Below are positions 1 through 6,427 of a stretch of DNA of 14,855 bases, in pieces; position 1 is the stretch's first letter; each line of letters starts with the position of its first letter. A program made the translations under genes and the position numbers. The stretch is from a bacterium (GTDB lineage Bacteria; Patescibacteriota; JABMPQ01; JAQVVF01). The DNA is taken from contig JAUWOX010000012.1 in NCBI GenBank assembly GCA_030611905.1, forward strand, positions 1 to 14,855, in the 5' to 3' direction. The notes under the pieces are model-generated. The model did not search any database. It worked only from the letters and a program-made list of their open reading frames with translations, and was not told the DNA's origin.

Positions 1-270
1 GAAGTTAAAGACATGAATGCCAATAGACTAACGCCTCGCAGTATTCAACGCATAGTAAAAAAATATGCCATGCTAGCTGGTATTAACAAGACTGTCACGC
101 CACATAGCCTCCGCCACAGTTTTGCCACTGATCTGCTACGCAACGATGCAGATATTCGTTCAGTCCAAGCCATGCTTGGCCATGCCAATATTACCACCAC
201 CCAAATTTATACTCATGTTACAGACAAGGGTTTGCGAGAAATACACAAGAAGTGTCATAGGAAGAAATAG
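1..270 (+). CDS. Tyrosine recombinase (XerC/XerD-like), C-terminal part
   Basis: The open frame runs from the window edge (GAA at base 1) to TAG at 268-270, so only the C-terminal catalytic part is visible; the ATG at 13 is internal. The motifs are those of site-specific tyrosine recombinases: the H-x-x-R box in PHSLRHSFAT (His codon 103-105, Arg codon 112-114), the LGH box (His 181-183) and the nucleophile in IYTHV (Tyr 208-210). This fold cuts and rejoins DNA through a 3'-phosphotyrosine. The short tail after the Tyr and the HSLRHSFAT wording resemble chromosome-dimer resolvases XerC/XerD more than most phage integrases. It lies next to tRNA genes, a usual integrase target, but CPR genomes normally carry one housekeeping Xer protein and I cannot tell the two apart without the N-terminus. 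Confidence 0.9.
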   Translation, partial: EVKDMNANRLTPRSIQRIVKKYAMLAGINKTVTPHSLRHSFATDLLRNDADIRSVQAMLGHANITTTQIYTHVTDKGLREIHKKCHRKK

Positions 271-272
271 GG

Positions 273-301
273 TTGATAAACTCAAGATTTTAATGTAAAA
301 T
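273..301 (+). promoter_or_regulatory. Promoter for tRNA-Arg
   Basis: TTGATA (273-278), a 17-bp spacer and TAAAAT (296-301) match the sigma-70 consensus at 5/6 positions in each box. The predicted start near 308 is about 35 bp before the tRNA. It begins just after the recombinase stop. Confidence 0.6.
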
Positions 302-303
302 AG

Positions 304-340
304 TAGTTAATTGTTAACTGTTAAAAGTTAATTGTTAAAT
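304..340. repeat. AT-rich TTAAC/GTTAA palindromic spacer repeat
   Basis: A stretch of alternating TTAATTGTTAA and GTTAACTGTTAA units that can fold on itself. Similar TTAGCTAATAGCTAAC-type wording recurs at 1566-1637, 9113-9146 and 13838-13902, which suggests a family of low-complexity intergenic repeats. It overlaps the probable leader of the tRNA-Arg transcript. Confidence 0.5.
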
Positions 341-342
341 AA

Positions 343-416
343 GCCCTCGTAGCTTAACCGGATAAAGCAGGACCCTTCTAAGGTCAAGACTGCAGGTTCG
401 AGTCCTGCCGAGGGCA
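343..416 (+). tRNA. tRNA-Arg (anticodon UCU)
   Basis: A full cloverleaf can be folded by hand. The acceptor stem is GCCCTCG (343-349) with CGAGGGC (409-415) and discriminator A416. The D-stem is GCTT/AAGC. The anticodon stem is 370-374 with 382-386 (its first pair, G370-A386, is a mismatch). The anticodon loop 375-381 reads CTTCTAA, giving TCT at 377-379. The T-stem is GCAGG/CCTGC (392-396, 404-408) around TTCGAGT. CCA is not encoded, so it must be added enzymatically. It decodes AGA. Confidence 0.95.
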
Positions 417-430
417 GTCGTTAAAAACAC

Positions 431-480
431 TAAAAATATAAAAACAACCTCTTAACTTATTTTTATATTTTTAAGTTTTT
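431..480 (+). terminator. AT-rich hairpin terminator after tRNA-Arg
   Basis: A perfect 14-bp stem (431-444 with 460-473) made only of A and T, followed by a T-rich tract. It could end the tRNA-Arg transcript before tRNA-Lys. With no G-C pairs the stem is weak, so it may instead be a processing hairpin. Confidence 0.45.
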
Positions 481-494
481 AGATTTTTAAACGC

Positions 495-567
495 GGGTCG
501 TTAGCTCAGCCGGTAGAGCGCCTGCCTCTTAAGCAGGAAGTCACAGGTTCGATCCCTGTACGACCCA
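495..567 (+). tRNA. tRNA-Lys (anticodon CUU)
   Basis: Acceptor stem GGGTCGT (495-501) with ACGACCC (560-566), discriminator A567. D-arm GCTC/GAGC. Anticodon stem CCTGC/GCAGG (521-525, 533-537) around the loop CTCTTAA, with anticodon CTT at 528-530. T-arm ACAGG/CCTGT around TTCGATC. CCA is not encoded. It decodes AAG. Its 3' end is duplicated 117 bp downstream (663-693). Confidence 0.96.
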
Positions 568-591
568 AAGTCAAATTTAGCCTCTTACTTG

Positions 592-624
592 CCCGCCGGA
601 GTGAACGAAGTGAACGAAGGCGGG
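592..624. repeat. 33-bp palindromic repeat, family C, copy 1
   Basis: CCCGCC (592-597) pairs with GGCGGG (619-624) around an interior of near-duplicate GTGAACGAA units. The reverse complement of this 33-bp unit recurs with few changes at 5466-5498, beyond the rRNA genes. It lies inside the segment bounded by the two copies of the tRNA-Lys 3' end. Confidence 0.7.
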
Positions 625-662
625 AGCAGGAAGGTCAAGAATTTTAAATCAAAATTCTTGAC

Positions 663-693
663 GGTTCGATCCCTATACGACCCAAAGTCGAAT
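663..693 (+). repeat. Duplicated tRNA-Lys 3' end (att-like or tRNA remnant)
   Basis: These 31 bases match 546-576 (tRNA-Lys T-loop, 3' acceptor strand and the following bases) with only two differences. One of them (A675) together with the changed 5' side breaks the T-stem, and there is no D or anticodon arm upstream, so this is not a working tRNA. Such 3'-end copies are typical of integration of an element at a tRNA, but a decayed tandem tRNA duplication would look the same. A hairpin of AAGAATTTT with AAAATTCTT lies immediately upstream. Confidence 0.75.
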
Positions 694-718
694 ATAATAT
701 TAAAAAGTCATTTAAATC

Positions 719-1318
719 ATGCAAATAGAATACGAAGCAACATTTCAAAATATTGACAAAAAATTGATTAGACAAAAGCTAAAAAAAATAAAGGCCAATT
801 TAGCTCGGCCAGAATTTTTGCAGAAAAGAATTGTTTTTAATCTTCCAAAGGGACATGAAATTAATGGCGGATGGGCAAGAGTTAGAAACGAGGGGGATAA
901 GATTACAATGAGCATAAAAATCATTGACGGTTCTAGCATTAAAGATCAAAAAGAAATTTGCCTGCAAGTTGACAATTTTAAAGAAGCAAAAAGTCTCTTA
1001 GAAATTTTGGGCTGTAAAACAAAAGCGTTTCAAGAAAACACAAGAGAGCTCTGGAAACTGGACAGCGTAGAAATAACTATCGATGAATGGCCGTTTTTGG
1101 ATCCATTTGTAGAAATTGAAGGAAAGTCAGAAAAAGCAGTAAGGCTCGTTGCTCAAAAACTTGGATTTGATTACAAAAAAGCTCTGTTTTGCGCTGTTGG
1201 AAAATTATACAGCAAGAAATACAACTTATCCGAAGATGTAATAAATAACAAAACTCCGAAAATAACTTTCAATATGCAAAACCCCTTTATTAATAATAAA
1301 AAGAGTGCTAAGCATTAA
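719..1318 (+). CDS. CYTH domain protein (class IV adenylate cyclase / thiamine-triphosphatase-like)
   Basis: A 199-residue protein, near the usual length for single-domain CYTH proteins. This fold is a beta-tunnel that binds triphosphorylated substrates and two metal ions. The N-terminal signature ExExK appears as IEYEATF (E4, E6, with Thr at the Lys position). Later blocks with the family's alternating charged residues are GGWARVRNE (about 50-58), ITMSIKI (about 62-68), QKEICLQV and VEITIDEWPFLDPFVEIEG (about 117-135), which supply Arg, Lys and acidic residues inside the tunnel. Substrate cannot be read from sequence: family members act on thiamine triphosphate, inorganic tripolyphosphate or ATP. 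No Shine-Dalgarno is visible; a TATAAT at 693-698 may be its -10 box. The C-terminal 30 residues are a low-complexity Asn/Lys-rich tail. Confidence 0.85.
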   Translation: MQIEYEATFQNIDKKLIRQKLKKIKANLARPEFLQKRIVFNLPKGHEINGGWARVRNEGDKITMSIKIIDGSSIKDQKEICLQVDNFKEAKSLLEILGCKTKAFQENTRELWKLDSVEITIDEWPFLDPFVEIEGKSEKAVRLVAQKLGFDYKKALFCAVGKLYSKKYNLSEDVINNKTPKITFNMQNPFINNKKSAKH

Positions 1319-1352
1319 TACAAAAATTTACCGTCGTCTCTTCTTAATTTTT

Positions 1353-1381
1353 AACGGCTATTATCGACGAAAGTAGCCGTT
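1353..1381 (+). other. Hairpin after the CYTH gene
   Basis: AACGGCTA (1353-1360) and TAGCCGTT (1374-1381) form a perfect 8-bp stem around a 13-base loop, 34 bp past the CYTH stop. There is no T-run after it, so it is at best a weak or factor-dependent terminator. A half-copy (AACGGCTACTATCG) appears at 5451-5464. Confidence 0.5.
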
Positions 1382-1415
1382 GAAATCGCTTATTCAAGCC
1401 ATCCTCAAATAAAGC

Positions 1416-1443
1416 TTGACAGGCTTTATCAATTGGCTATACT
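1416..1443 (+). promoter_or_regulatory. Promoter for 23S-5S rRNA leader
   Basis: TTGACA (1416-1421, perfect), a 16-bp spacer and TATACT (1438-1443, 5/6). This is the best promoter in the spacer before the 23S gene, about 260 bp upstream of it. Either it drives 23S-5S without a 16S gene or it drives a short transcript ending at the hairpin 1543-1562. Confidence 0.65.
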
Positions 1444-1542
1444 GTTAATAACTACAAACAACTTAAATATGAATTACAAAAACCACCAAATTGAACAGCG
1501 GCTCAAGACATAGCGTATTTTTTTAAATATGTAAATTCTTAG

Positions 1543-1562
1543 CCGCGGCAACGCGGTTTTTT
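1543..1562 (+). terminator. Intrinsic terminator-like hairpin inside the rRNA leader
   Basis: CCGCG (1543-1547), a GCAA loop and CGCGG (1552-1556), followed by six T. This has every mark of an intrinsic terminator yet lies between the promoter at 1416 and the 23S gene. Possible readings: an attenuator overcome by rRNA antitermination, the end of a ~115-nt small RNA, or a sign that the true 23S promoter lies further downstream. Confidence 0.6.
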
Positions 1563-1565
1563 CGT

Positions 1566-1637
1566 CAGCTAACAGTTAGCAACTAACAGCCAATAGAAAA
1601 TAATTCTATTTGCCAGTAGTTATTAGCTATTAGCTAA
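1566..1637. repeat. Palindromic AGCTAACAGTTAGC / TTAGCTATTAGCTAA repeats
   Basis: Several overlapping inverted repeats, including an AATAGAA/TTCTATT hairpin and TAGTTATTAGCTATTAGC units. The same wording appears between galU and the solute-binding gene (9113-9146). It probably belongs to an abundant spacer repeat; no function is visible. Confidence 0.5.
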
Positions 1638-1680
1638 TTTGAACATTAACAATTGAATATAAATAAAGGTTAACAAAAAA

Positions 1681-1704
1681 AATTGCATTCACAAACTGCT
1701 AGTC
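1681..1704 (+). other. 23S rRNA processing stem, left arm
   Basis: Bases 1681-1704 are complementary to 5170-5194 with one extra base (A) in the right arm, giving about 24 bp that bring the ends of the 23S precursor together. Such stems are the substrate of RNase III-type processing. It defines the gene ends independently of alignment. Confidence 0.85.
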
Positions 1705-1979
1705 GATTTAAATAAGAGTATATGGTGGATGCCTTGGCTAGTTAAGCCGAAGAAGGACGTTGCAGCCTGCGATAAGCCTCGGGAAGGTGGCAAGCAACCT
1801 TTGATCCGGGGATGTCCGAATGGGGAAACCCATCCTGCATTTATGTAGGATATCTCTTGCCTTTGGCATAGAGAAGGAAACCCAGCGAATTGAAACATCT
1901 TAGTAGCTGGAGGAAAAGAAAACAAAAGTGATTTCCTTAGTAGCGGCGAGCGAACGGGAAATAGCCCAAACCGTAACTT

Positions 1980-2013
1980 AGTTATTAGTAACTATTTATA
2001 GTTATTAGTAACT
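1980..2013 (+). repeat. Direct repeat in a 23S peripheral loop
   Basis: Two identical 14-mers, AGTTATTAGTAACT (1980-1993 and 2000-2013), separated by six bases, replace a variable stem near the 5' end of the 23S gene. The wording matches the spacer repeats elsewhere in the window, so this may be a small insertion of the same repeat type. Confidence 0.6.
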
Positions 2014-2209
2014 GATGAACGGGGTATGGAGCAACCATTATGTAAAATTGAGAAGTTAGTCAAAAGAGCCTGGAAAGGACTACCATAGAGGGTAATAGTC
2101 CCGTAGACAAAAACAACTCAACTTACGGTTGTTTTCCTGAGTAGCACGACCTAAGTGGAATTTCGTGTGAATATAGGAGAACTATCTCTTAAGGCTAAAT
2201 ACTTAACTA

Positions 2210-2251
<42 letters not shown>

Positions 2252-2307
2252 TCCCGATAAGGGAGATGAAATAGAATCTGAAACCATATACTTACAAGGA
2301 GTCAGAG

Positions 2308-2480
2308 CCGTGCTTCGCACGGAACTTCTGAATGAAATCCTAAATTACAAACAACAAATCCTAGACAAATTCCAAATAACAAATTCAAAACACGTCGAAT
2401 TTGAAATTTGAAATTTAGGATTTGTGCTTTGTTTGTAATTTGGAATTTGTAATTTGGAATTTCCGTGCGTAGTATGGTGA
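2308..2480 (+). repeat. Palindromic element in 23S rRNA, copy 1
   Basis: Inserted where E. coli helix 38 has its tip. It opens with a tight hairpin CCGTGC-TTC-GCACGG (2308-2322). GCACGGAA (2317-2324) can alternatively pair with TTCCGTGC (2461-2468), so the opening hairpin and the closing stem compete. The interior is AT-rich and folds back on itself: 2343-2362 pairs with about 2416-2440, around the central ACACGTCGAATTTG. Its first ~33 bases are the same as those of the element at 3089, about 780 bases downstream in another helix. No ORF, group I/II core or endonuclease motif is visible inside. Confidence 0.8.
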
Positions 2481-2978
2481 TGGCGTGCTTTTTGTAGAAC
2501 GAGCCAACGAGTTAATATATGTTGCAAGGCTAAGTCATTATCTGATGAAGCCGCAGGGAAACCAAGTTTTAAAAAGCGTTCAGTAACATATATTAGACCC
2601 GAAACCAGTTGAGCTATCCATGGCCAGGGTGAGTCTTGCCGAAAGGCAAGAGGAGGCCCGAACCGACTCGCCGTGCAACACGAGCGGATGAGTTGTGGAT
2701 AGGGGCGAAAAACCAATCGAAACTGGAAATAGCTGGTTCTCCTCGAAATAGCTTTAGGGCTAGCCTTTTTCATATTTCCGGGGGTAGAGCACTGGATGGA
2801 AGAGGATGGTTTATACCTACCTCTCCCAATCAAACTCCGAATACCGGAATATTATTTGAAAAGGAGTCAGACTATGGGGGCTAAGCTCCATAGTCGAAAG
2901 GGAAAAAGCCCAGATTATCATCTAAGGTCCCTAAATATATGCTAAGTGGGAAAGGATGTGTGATGACCCAGACAATTA

Positions 2979-3009
<31 letters not shown>

Positions 3010-3088
3010 CGAAAGCGTAACAGCTCACTAATCTAGTCGTCATGCGCCGAAAATATAACGGGGCTAAGCATATTACCGAAGATATAGA

Positions 3089-3253
3089 CCGTGCTTCGCA
3101 CGGAACTTCTGAATGAAATCCCAAGTTGATTACAAATAACAAATCCAAAACACGTCGAATTTGAAATTTAGGATTTGTAATTTGCCTGCCTGCCGGTAGG
3201 CAAGGTTTGAAATTTGGTGTTTATAATTTGGAATTTCCATGCGTAGCATGGTG
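3089..3253 (+). repeat. Palindromic element in 23S rRNA, copy 2
   Basis: Begins with the same CCGTGCTTCGCACGG hairpin and following ~18 bases as copy 1, shares the central ACACGTCGAATTTG and ends in a like TTCC-x-TGCGTAG-x-ATGGTG. It lies in a different peripheral helix, just after the segment ACGGGGCTAAGCATATTACCGAAG. The right arm is interrupted by a GC-rich palindrome (3182-3203) that copy 1 lacks. Confidence 0.8.
3182..3203. repeat. GC-rich palindrome (family B) nested in rRNA element copy 2
   Basis: TGCCTGCC followed by GGTAGGCA is palindromic at 7 of 8 positions and is sharply GC-rich inside an AT-rich arm. The same CCTGCCGGYAGG core occurs at 5517-5528 outside the rRNA. This is one repeat inserted into another. 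Confidence 0.7.
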
Positions 3254-3540
3254 GTAGAGGAGTATTCTATGGGCGATGAAGCTAAACTGTAAGGTTTAGT
3301 GGAGCGTATAGAAACAAGAATGTTGGCATGAGTAACAAAAATTTTGGTAAAAAACCAAAACACCGATAGTCCAAGGTTTCCTAGGCAATGATAGTCATCC
3401 TAGGGTTAGTCGATCCTAATCTTTTACCAGAAGTGGTACCGGAGATGGACAGCAGGTTAATATTCCTGCACTATTTTATGCGCTGATATTTTGTGACATG
3501 CTTTATTAGATTAGGTGTGTTTCGGTTATACACATCCCAG

Positions 3541-3718
3541 ACCGCACCTCACTGCGGTTCGGTGTAGAAATTCCAAATTACAAATCCCAAATACCAAACA
3601 AATTTCAAATCACAATTTTAAAATTCGTCGTTGACGATTTAAGATTTGTAATTTGGAACTTGTTTGAAATTTGATGCTTGTAATTTGGGATTTCCACCCG
3701 AGCGTAGCGAGGTGTGGT
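3541..3718 (+). repeat. Palindromic insert in 23S rRNA, third and diverged
   Basis: Bases 3541-3550 (ACCGCACCTC) pair with 3709-3718 over 10 positions, one of them a G-T pair, closing a long AT-rich hairpin whose arms include AAATCCCAAAT and ATTTGGGATTT around a central CGTCGTTGACG. The plan (GC-rich ends, arms of CAAATTNCAAAT type, central CGTCG) is that of the two elements upstream but the ends differ, so it looks like a distant relative or a separate insertion. Confidence 0.7.
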
Positions 3719-3907
3719 TAGGGAAAGGGTGCGGTTCGCCAATCCCAATCTAGTTAAAAGAAGCATCTAGAAAAGCAAAATATTTTAGCATAAGATATTC
3801 GTACCAAAACCAACACAGGTGGACGGGTGTAAGAGCACCAAGGTGTCCGGAAGAACCTTCGCCAAGGAACTCGGCAAAACAGTGTTCGTAACTTCGGAAT
3901 AAGAACT

Positions 3908-4002
3908 GCCAGCACCATTTTGCGTTTAAAAAAAATCATTAATTTACAAAGAAATATTAATTCTCTGTAGATTGATAAATTTAAACACAAAATGGTGCTG
4001 GC
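3908..4002 (+). other. Extended stem in 23S, helix 63 region
   Basis: A perfect 14-bp stem (3908-3921 with 3989-4002) carries an AT-rich loop region, at the place where E. coli has helix 63, a known variable site. It shows none of the repeat wording of the other inserts, so it looks like an ordinary expansion segment. Confidence 0.65.
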
Positions 4003-4163
4003 CGCAGCGAACGACTCCAAGCGACTGTTTATCAAAAACATAGGTCCCTGCTAACTCGTAAGAGGATGTATAGGGGCTGATGCCTGGCCAGTGTTAGAAC
4101 GTTAAGGTGATCCCTGCAAGGGGTGATCCGAAGCGCTAATGAACGCCGGCGATAACTATAATC

Positions 4164-4217
<54 letters not shown>

Positions 4218-4423
4218 CAACGACTTGGAGACTGTCTCAGCGAAGGATCCGGTGAAATTGCATTAGCGGTAAAGATGCCGTTAACCTATGGCAAGACGGA
4301 AAGACCCCGTGGAGCTTTACTGCAGCTTGGCATTGATTTGAGATTTGATCCGTTTAGTAATAAGTGGGAGCCTTCGGGCAACAATGAAAGACCACTCTTA
4401 TTGAATTTTAAATCTAACCCCCT

Positions 4424-4509
4424 CCAAATTTTGCTAATTAAATATTTTGATGTTAAATAGTTCATTTTTTCTTAATTACATCAGTAATAATTTAGTTTGC
4501 AAAATTTGG
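4424..4509 (+). other. Extended stem in 23S, helix 68 region
   Basis: An 11-bp stem, CCAAATTTTGC (4424-4434) with GCAAAATTTGG (4499-4509), is topped by about 64 bases that are almost all A and T. It lies just before GTGCCTGGTGGGTAG, where E. coli has helix 68. Confidence 0.65.
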
Positions 4510-4720
4510 CGGGGAAACCGTGCCTGGTGGGTAGTTTGACTGGGGTGGTCGCCTCCTAAAAAGTAACGGAGGCGCTTACAAAGGTAGGCTAGCTCCGAAT
4601 GGAAACCGGAGCGATAGTACAAAAGCAAAAGCCTGCTTTACTGGAAGGATTACAATCCGACCAGTTACGAAAGTAGAATTTAGTGATCCGACCATCGCAA
4701 ATAGGAGCGTGGGAGCTCAT

Positions 4721-4751
<31 letters not shown>

Positions 4752-4783
4752 AATTGTGCCCAAGAGCTCATATCGACGGCCCA

Positions 4784-4841
<58 letters not shown>

Positions 4842-4862
4842 TGGCTGTTCGCCAATTAAAGC

Positions 4863-4904
<42 letters not shown>

Positions 4905-5169
4905 CCTATCTGCCATAGGCGTTATGATTTGAGAGGACTCATCCGTAGTACGAGAGGACCCGGATGAACAGACCACTGGTGTATCAGTTGTCGCACCCGC
5001 GGCATTGCTGAGTAGCTATGTCTGGCCTAGATAAGTGCTGAAAGCATATAAGCGCGAAGCTAACCTCAAGATTAGATCATAGATCACTTGAAGATTACAA
5101 GTTTGATAGGCTGTAGGTGTAAGTCCAGTAATGGATTAAGCCGAGCAGTACTAATAAATCGTATTAATT

Positions 5170-5194
5170 GACTAGCAGTTTGTGAATAGCAATT
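5170..5194 (+). other. 23S rRNA processing stem, right arm
   Basis: Complementary to 1681-1704, with one extra A that bulges out. It overlaps the last bases of the mature 23S. A further AT hairpin (AAAAACAA 5215-5222 with TTGTTTTT 5233-5240) stands between it and the 5S gene and may be another processing site; I see nothing else in the 23S-5S spacer. Confidence 0.85.
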
Positions 5195-5319
5195 TTTTAA
5201 AAACCTAAGAAACTAAAAACAAGGCTATATTTTTGTTTTTAAATTTTTACTACATTAAAACGCTTCGAACTAAGTTTATTAGAAGAATCATCATTAATGC
5301 TCAAAGCTAATAGATTTCG

Positions 5320-5426
5320 TTCGGTGGCATTTGCGGTAGGGCCCCACCTGTTCTCATCCCGAACACAGAAGTTAAGCCTACCAGCGCCGATGATACCTCT
5401 TTGAGGAAAAGTAGGTCGCCGCCGTT
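5320..5426 (+). rRNA. 5S ribosomal RNA
   Basis: The terminal stem CGGTGGC (5322-5328) pairs with GCCGCCG (5418-5424). Between them are the conserved 5S blocks CCCCACCTG, TCCCGAACACAGAAGTTAAG and CCGATGATA. At about 103-107 nt it is shorter than the usual 115-120 nt; the shortening is mostly in the stem-loop IV-V arm (5392-5417). It lies about 145 bp downstream of 23S on the same strand, presumably in the same transcript. Confidence 0.93.
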
Positions 5427-5431
5427 TTTTT
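5418..5431 (+). terminator. End of rRNA transcript
   Basis: The 3' strand of the 5S terminal stem runs directly into seven T (5425-5431), so the 5S closing stem itself can act as the terminator hairpin. Confidence 0.5.
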
Positions 5432-5465
5432 ATTGTCAAAAATGCTATTTAACGGCTACTATCGT

Positions 5466-5498
5466 TCCTCCTTCGTTCGCTTTGCTCACTCCGGAGGA
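5466..5498. repeat. 33-bp palindromic repeat, family C, copy 2
   Basis: TCCTCC (5466-5471) pairs with GGAGGA (5493-5498); the interior is CTTCGTTCGCTTTGCTCACT-like. It is the reverse complement of 592-624 with a few substitutions, including compensating changes in the outer stem. The two copies bracket the CYTH-23S-5S segment in opposite orientation. Confidence 0.7.
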
Positions 5499-5516
5499 CA
5501 AGCGTAAATAAACCCA

Positions 5517-5543
5517 CCTGCCGGCAGGCAGGGCAGGCAGGCG
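5517..5543. repeat. GC-rich palindrome (family B), second copy
   Basis: CCTGCCGGCAGG is a perfect 12-bp palindrome followed by three further GGCAGG-type units. The same core is nested in the 23S insert at 3182-3203. Confidence 0.65.
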
Positions 5544-5562
5544 TTGAAGATACCAATTTTAC

Positions 5563-5591
5563 TTGACATAAACATTTTATTATAATACACT
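5563..5591 (+). promoter_or_regulatory. Promoter of the secreted helical protein gene
   Basis: TTGACA (5563-5568) with TACACT (5586-5591) at 17 bp. A perfect TATAAT lies at 5581-5586 but only 12 bp from the -35 box, so the exact -10 is uncertain. Confidence 0.55.
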
Positions 5592-5643
5592 AATTTAACT
5601 GCACCTTGGGCCCAATATGGCCTAACAACAAGAGGAGGAAGCG

Positions 5644-6327
5644 ATGCGCCGACTAGCGCTATTGATTGTCGTTATGCTCATCCCGCAGATCAGTTTTGCA
5701 GAAAGCATGGTTGAAATGAATAATAGATGCCTTAGATATTATGAGGAAATGCTTGAAGACCACGGTGTGGATAAGACGAAGACTGACCGAGCAATAGAAT
5801 GTTCATCACAGTATCTTTCCTTCCGGAAAACTATCAAAAGATTGGAAGAAATCCAAGCAGTTATCCTTCTTAAATTAAAATTAGATTATTTCAATATGAT
5901 TAGTCGGATGGATCTAGAAGAACCGCATCTACCTCAATTTATTCAAGAATTAGTTCGAGCTGATGAGAAAGCCTTTAGGGCTTTTGCTCGTTCCACCTTC
6001 AGTGCTGTATCTCGTTCCCCTGATTCAGGACTAGACGCACAGCTTAAAGCAATGAAAGAACTAACCGATCTTTTTGAAAAAGAAAGAAGAACTGGTCAGA
6101 GAGCCTGTCAAACAGTCCAGAGAAGAGCCTTGGCTCGCTTGGAAAAATTCCAAGATGAATGTCAAGAAACGGAAGAGCTTCTTTCCGATCTGGCTGATGT
6201 CGTCGAATGGCAGGCAGTCAAGATCAGGGCGTTAGCCAAAATCAACAAAGCGCTGGAAAGAATCCGTGCTCACCAATGTGTGAAAGTATCGGCTCCAGAA
6301 AAAACAACTCCAGCCCTAGCTCCTTAA
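5644..6327 (+). CDS. Hypothetical secreted alpha-helical protein
   Basis: I do not recognise this 227-residue protein. It begins with a signal peptide: MRR, a hydrophobic stretch over residues 4-18 and a probable cleavage after SFA (19). The remainder is strongly helical and charged, with heptad-like runs at about 45-85, 95-140 and 155-205 that suggest coiled coils, and ends in a Pro/Ala tail. Five cysteines (first at 29) are spread through the exported part and could pair. The ATG is fixed by AGGAGG (5633-5638) with a 5-base gap. It has its own promoter and terminator and shares the leader wording AGGAGGAAGC with the next gene. Its base composition is less AT-rich than the methyltransferase and galU genes downstream. 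A role at the cell envelope is inferred only from the signal peptide. Confidence 0.75.
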   Translation: MRRLALLIVVMLIPQISFAESMVEMNNRCLRYYEEMLEDHGVDKTKTDRAIECSSQYLSFRKTIKRLEEIQAVILLKLKLDYFNMISRMDLEEPHLPQFIQELVRADEKAFRAFARSTFSAVSRSPDSGLDAQLKAMKELTDLFEKERRTGQRACQTVQRRALARLEKFQDECQETEELLSDLADVVEWQAVKIRALAKINKALERIRAHQCVKVSAPEKTTPALAP

Positions 6328-6328
6328 T

Positions 6329-6350
6329 AAGCCCAATAAAGGGCTTTTTT
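6329..6350 (+). terminator. Intrinsic terminator
   Basis: AAGCCC (6329-6334) and GGGCTT (6341-6346) form a 6-bp stem followed by T through 6350, starting two bases past the preceding stop codon. Confidence 0.85.
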
Positions 6351-6361
6351 ATTTTAATCTG

Positions 6362-6389
6362 TTGACAAACATATATTTATTGATATAAT
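6362..6389 (+). promoter_or_regulatory. Promoter of the 199-residue protein gene
   Basis: Both consensus boxes are perfect: TTGACA (6362-6367), 16 bp, TATAAT (6384-6389). The predicted start falls in ATCCGTACATT (6395-6405), which recurs with one change at the same place in the next gene's leader. Confidence 0.85.
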
Positions 6390-6427
6390 ATAAAATCCGT
6401 ACATTACTAAAAAGCCAGGAGGAAGCA

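Larger units (their letters stand above)
1319..1701 (+). other. Gene-free region upstream of 23S rRNA (leader)
   Basis: I see no protein gene here. It holds a short hairpin at 1353-1381, a good promoter at 1416-1443, a terminator-like hairpin at 1543-1562, palindromic TTAGCTAATAGCTA-type repeats at 1566-1637 and the left arm of the 23S processing stem from 1681. A 14-codon frame with ATG at 1469 (MNYKNHQIEQRLKT) lies between the promoter and the hairpin; it has no ribosome-binding site and is not called as a gene. A second, weaker promoter could be TTGAAC (1639-1644) with TATAAA (1658-1663), but its spacing of 13 bp is poor. Confidence 0.7.

Noticed and set aside
663..684. A second functional tRNA-Lys
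   Set aside because: Only the T-loop and 3' acceptor part are present; the T-stem is broken and no D or anticodon arm precedes it.
5581..5586. Perfect TATAAT as the -10 box for the first orphan gene
   Set aside because: It is only 12 bp from the perfect TTGACA; the weaker TACACT at 17 bp fits better, so the call is left open.
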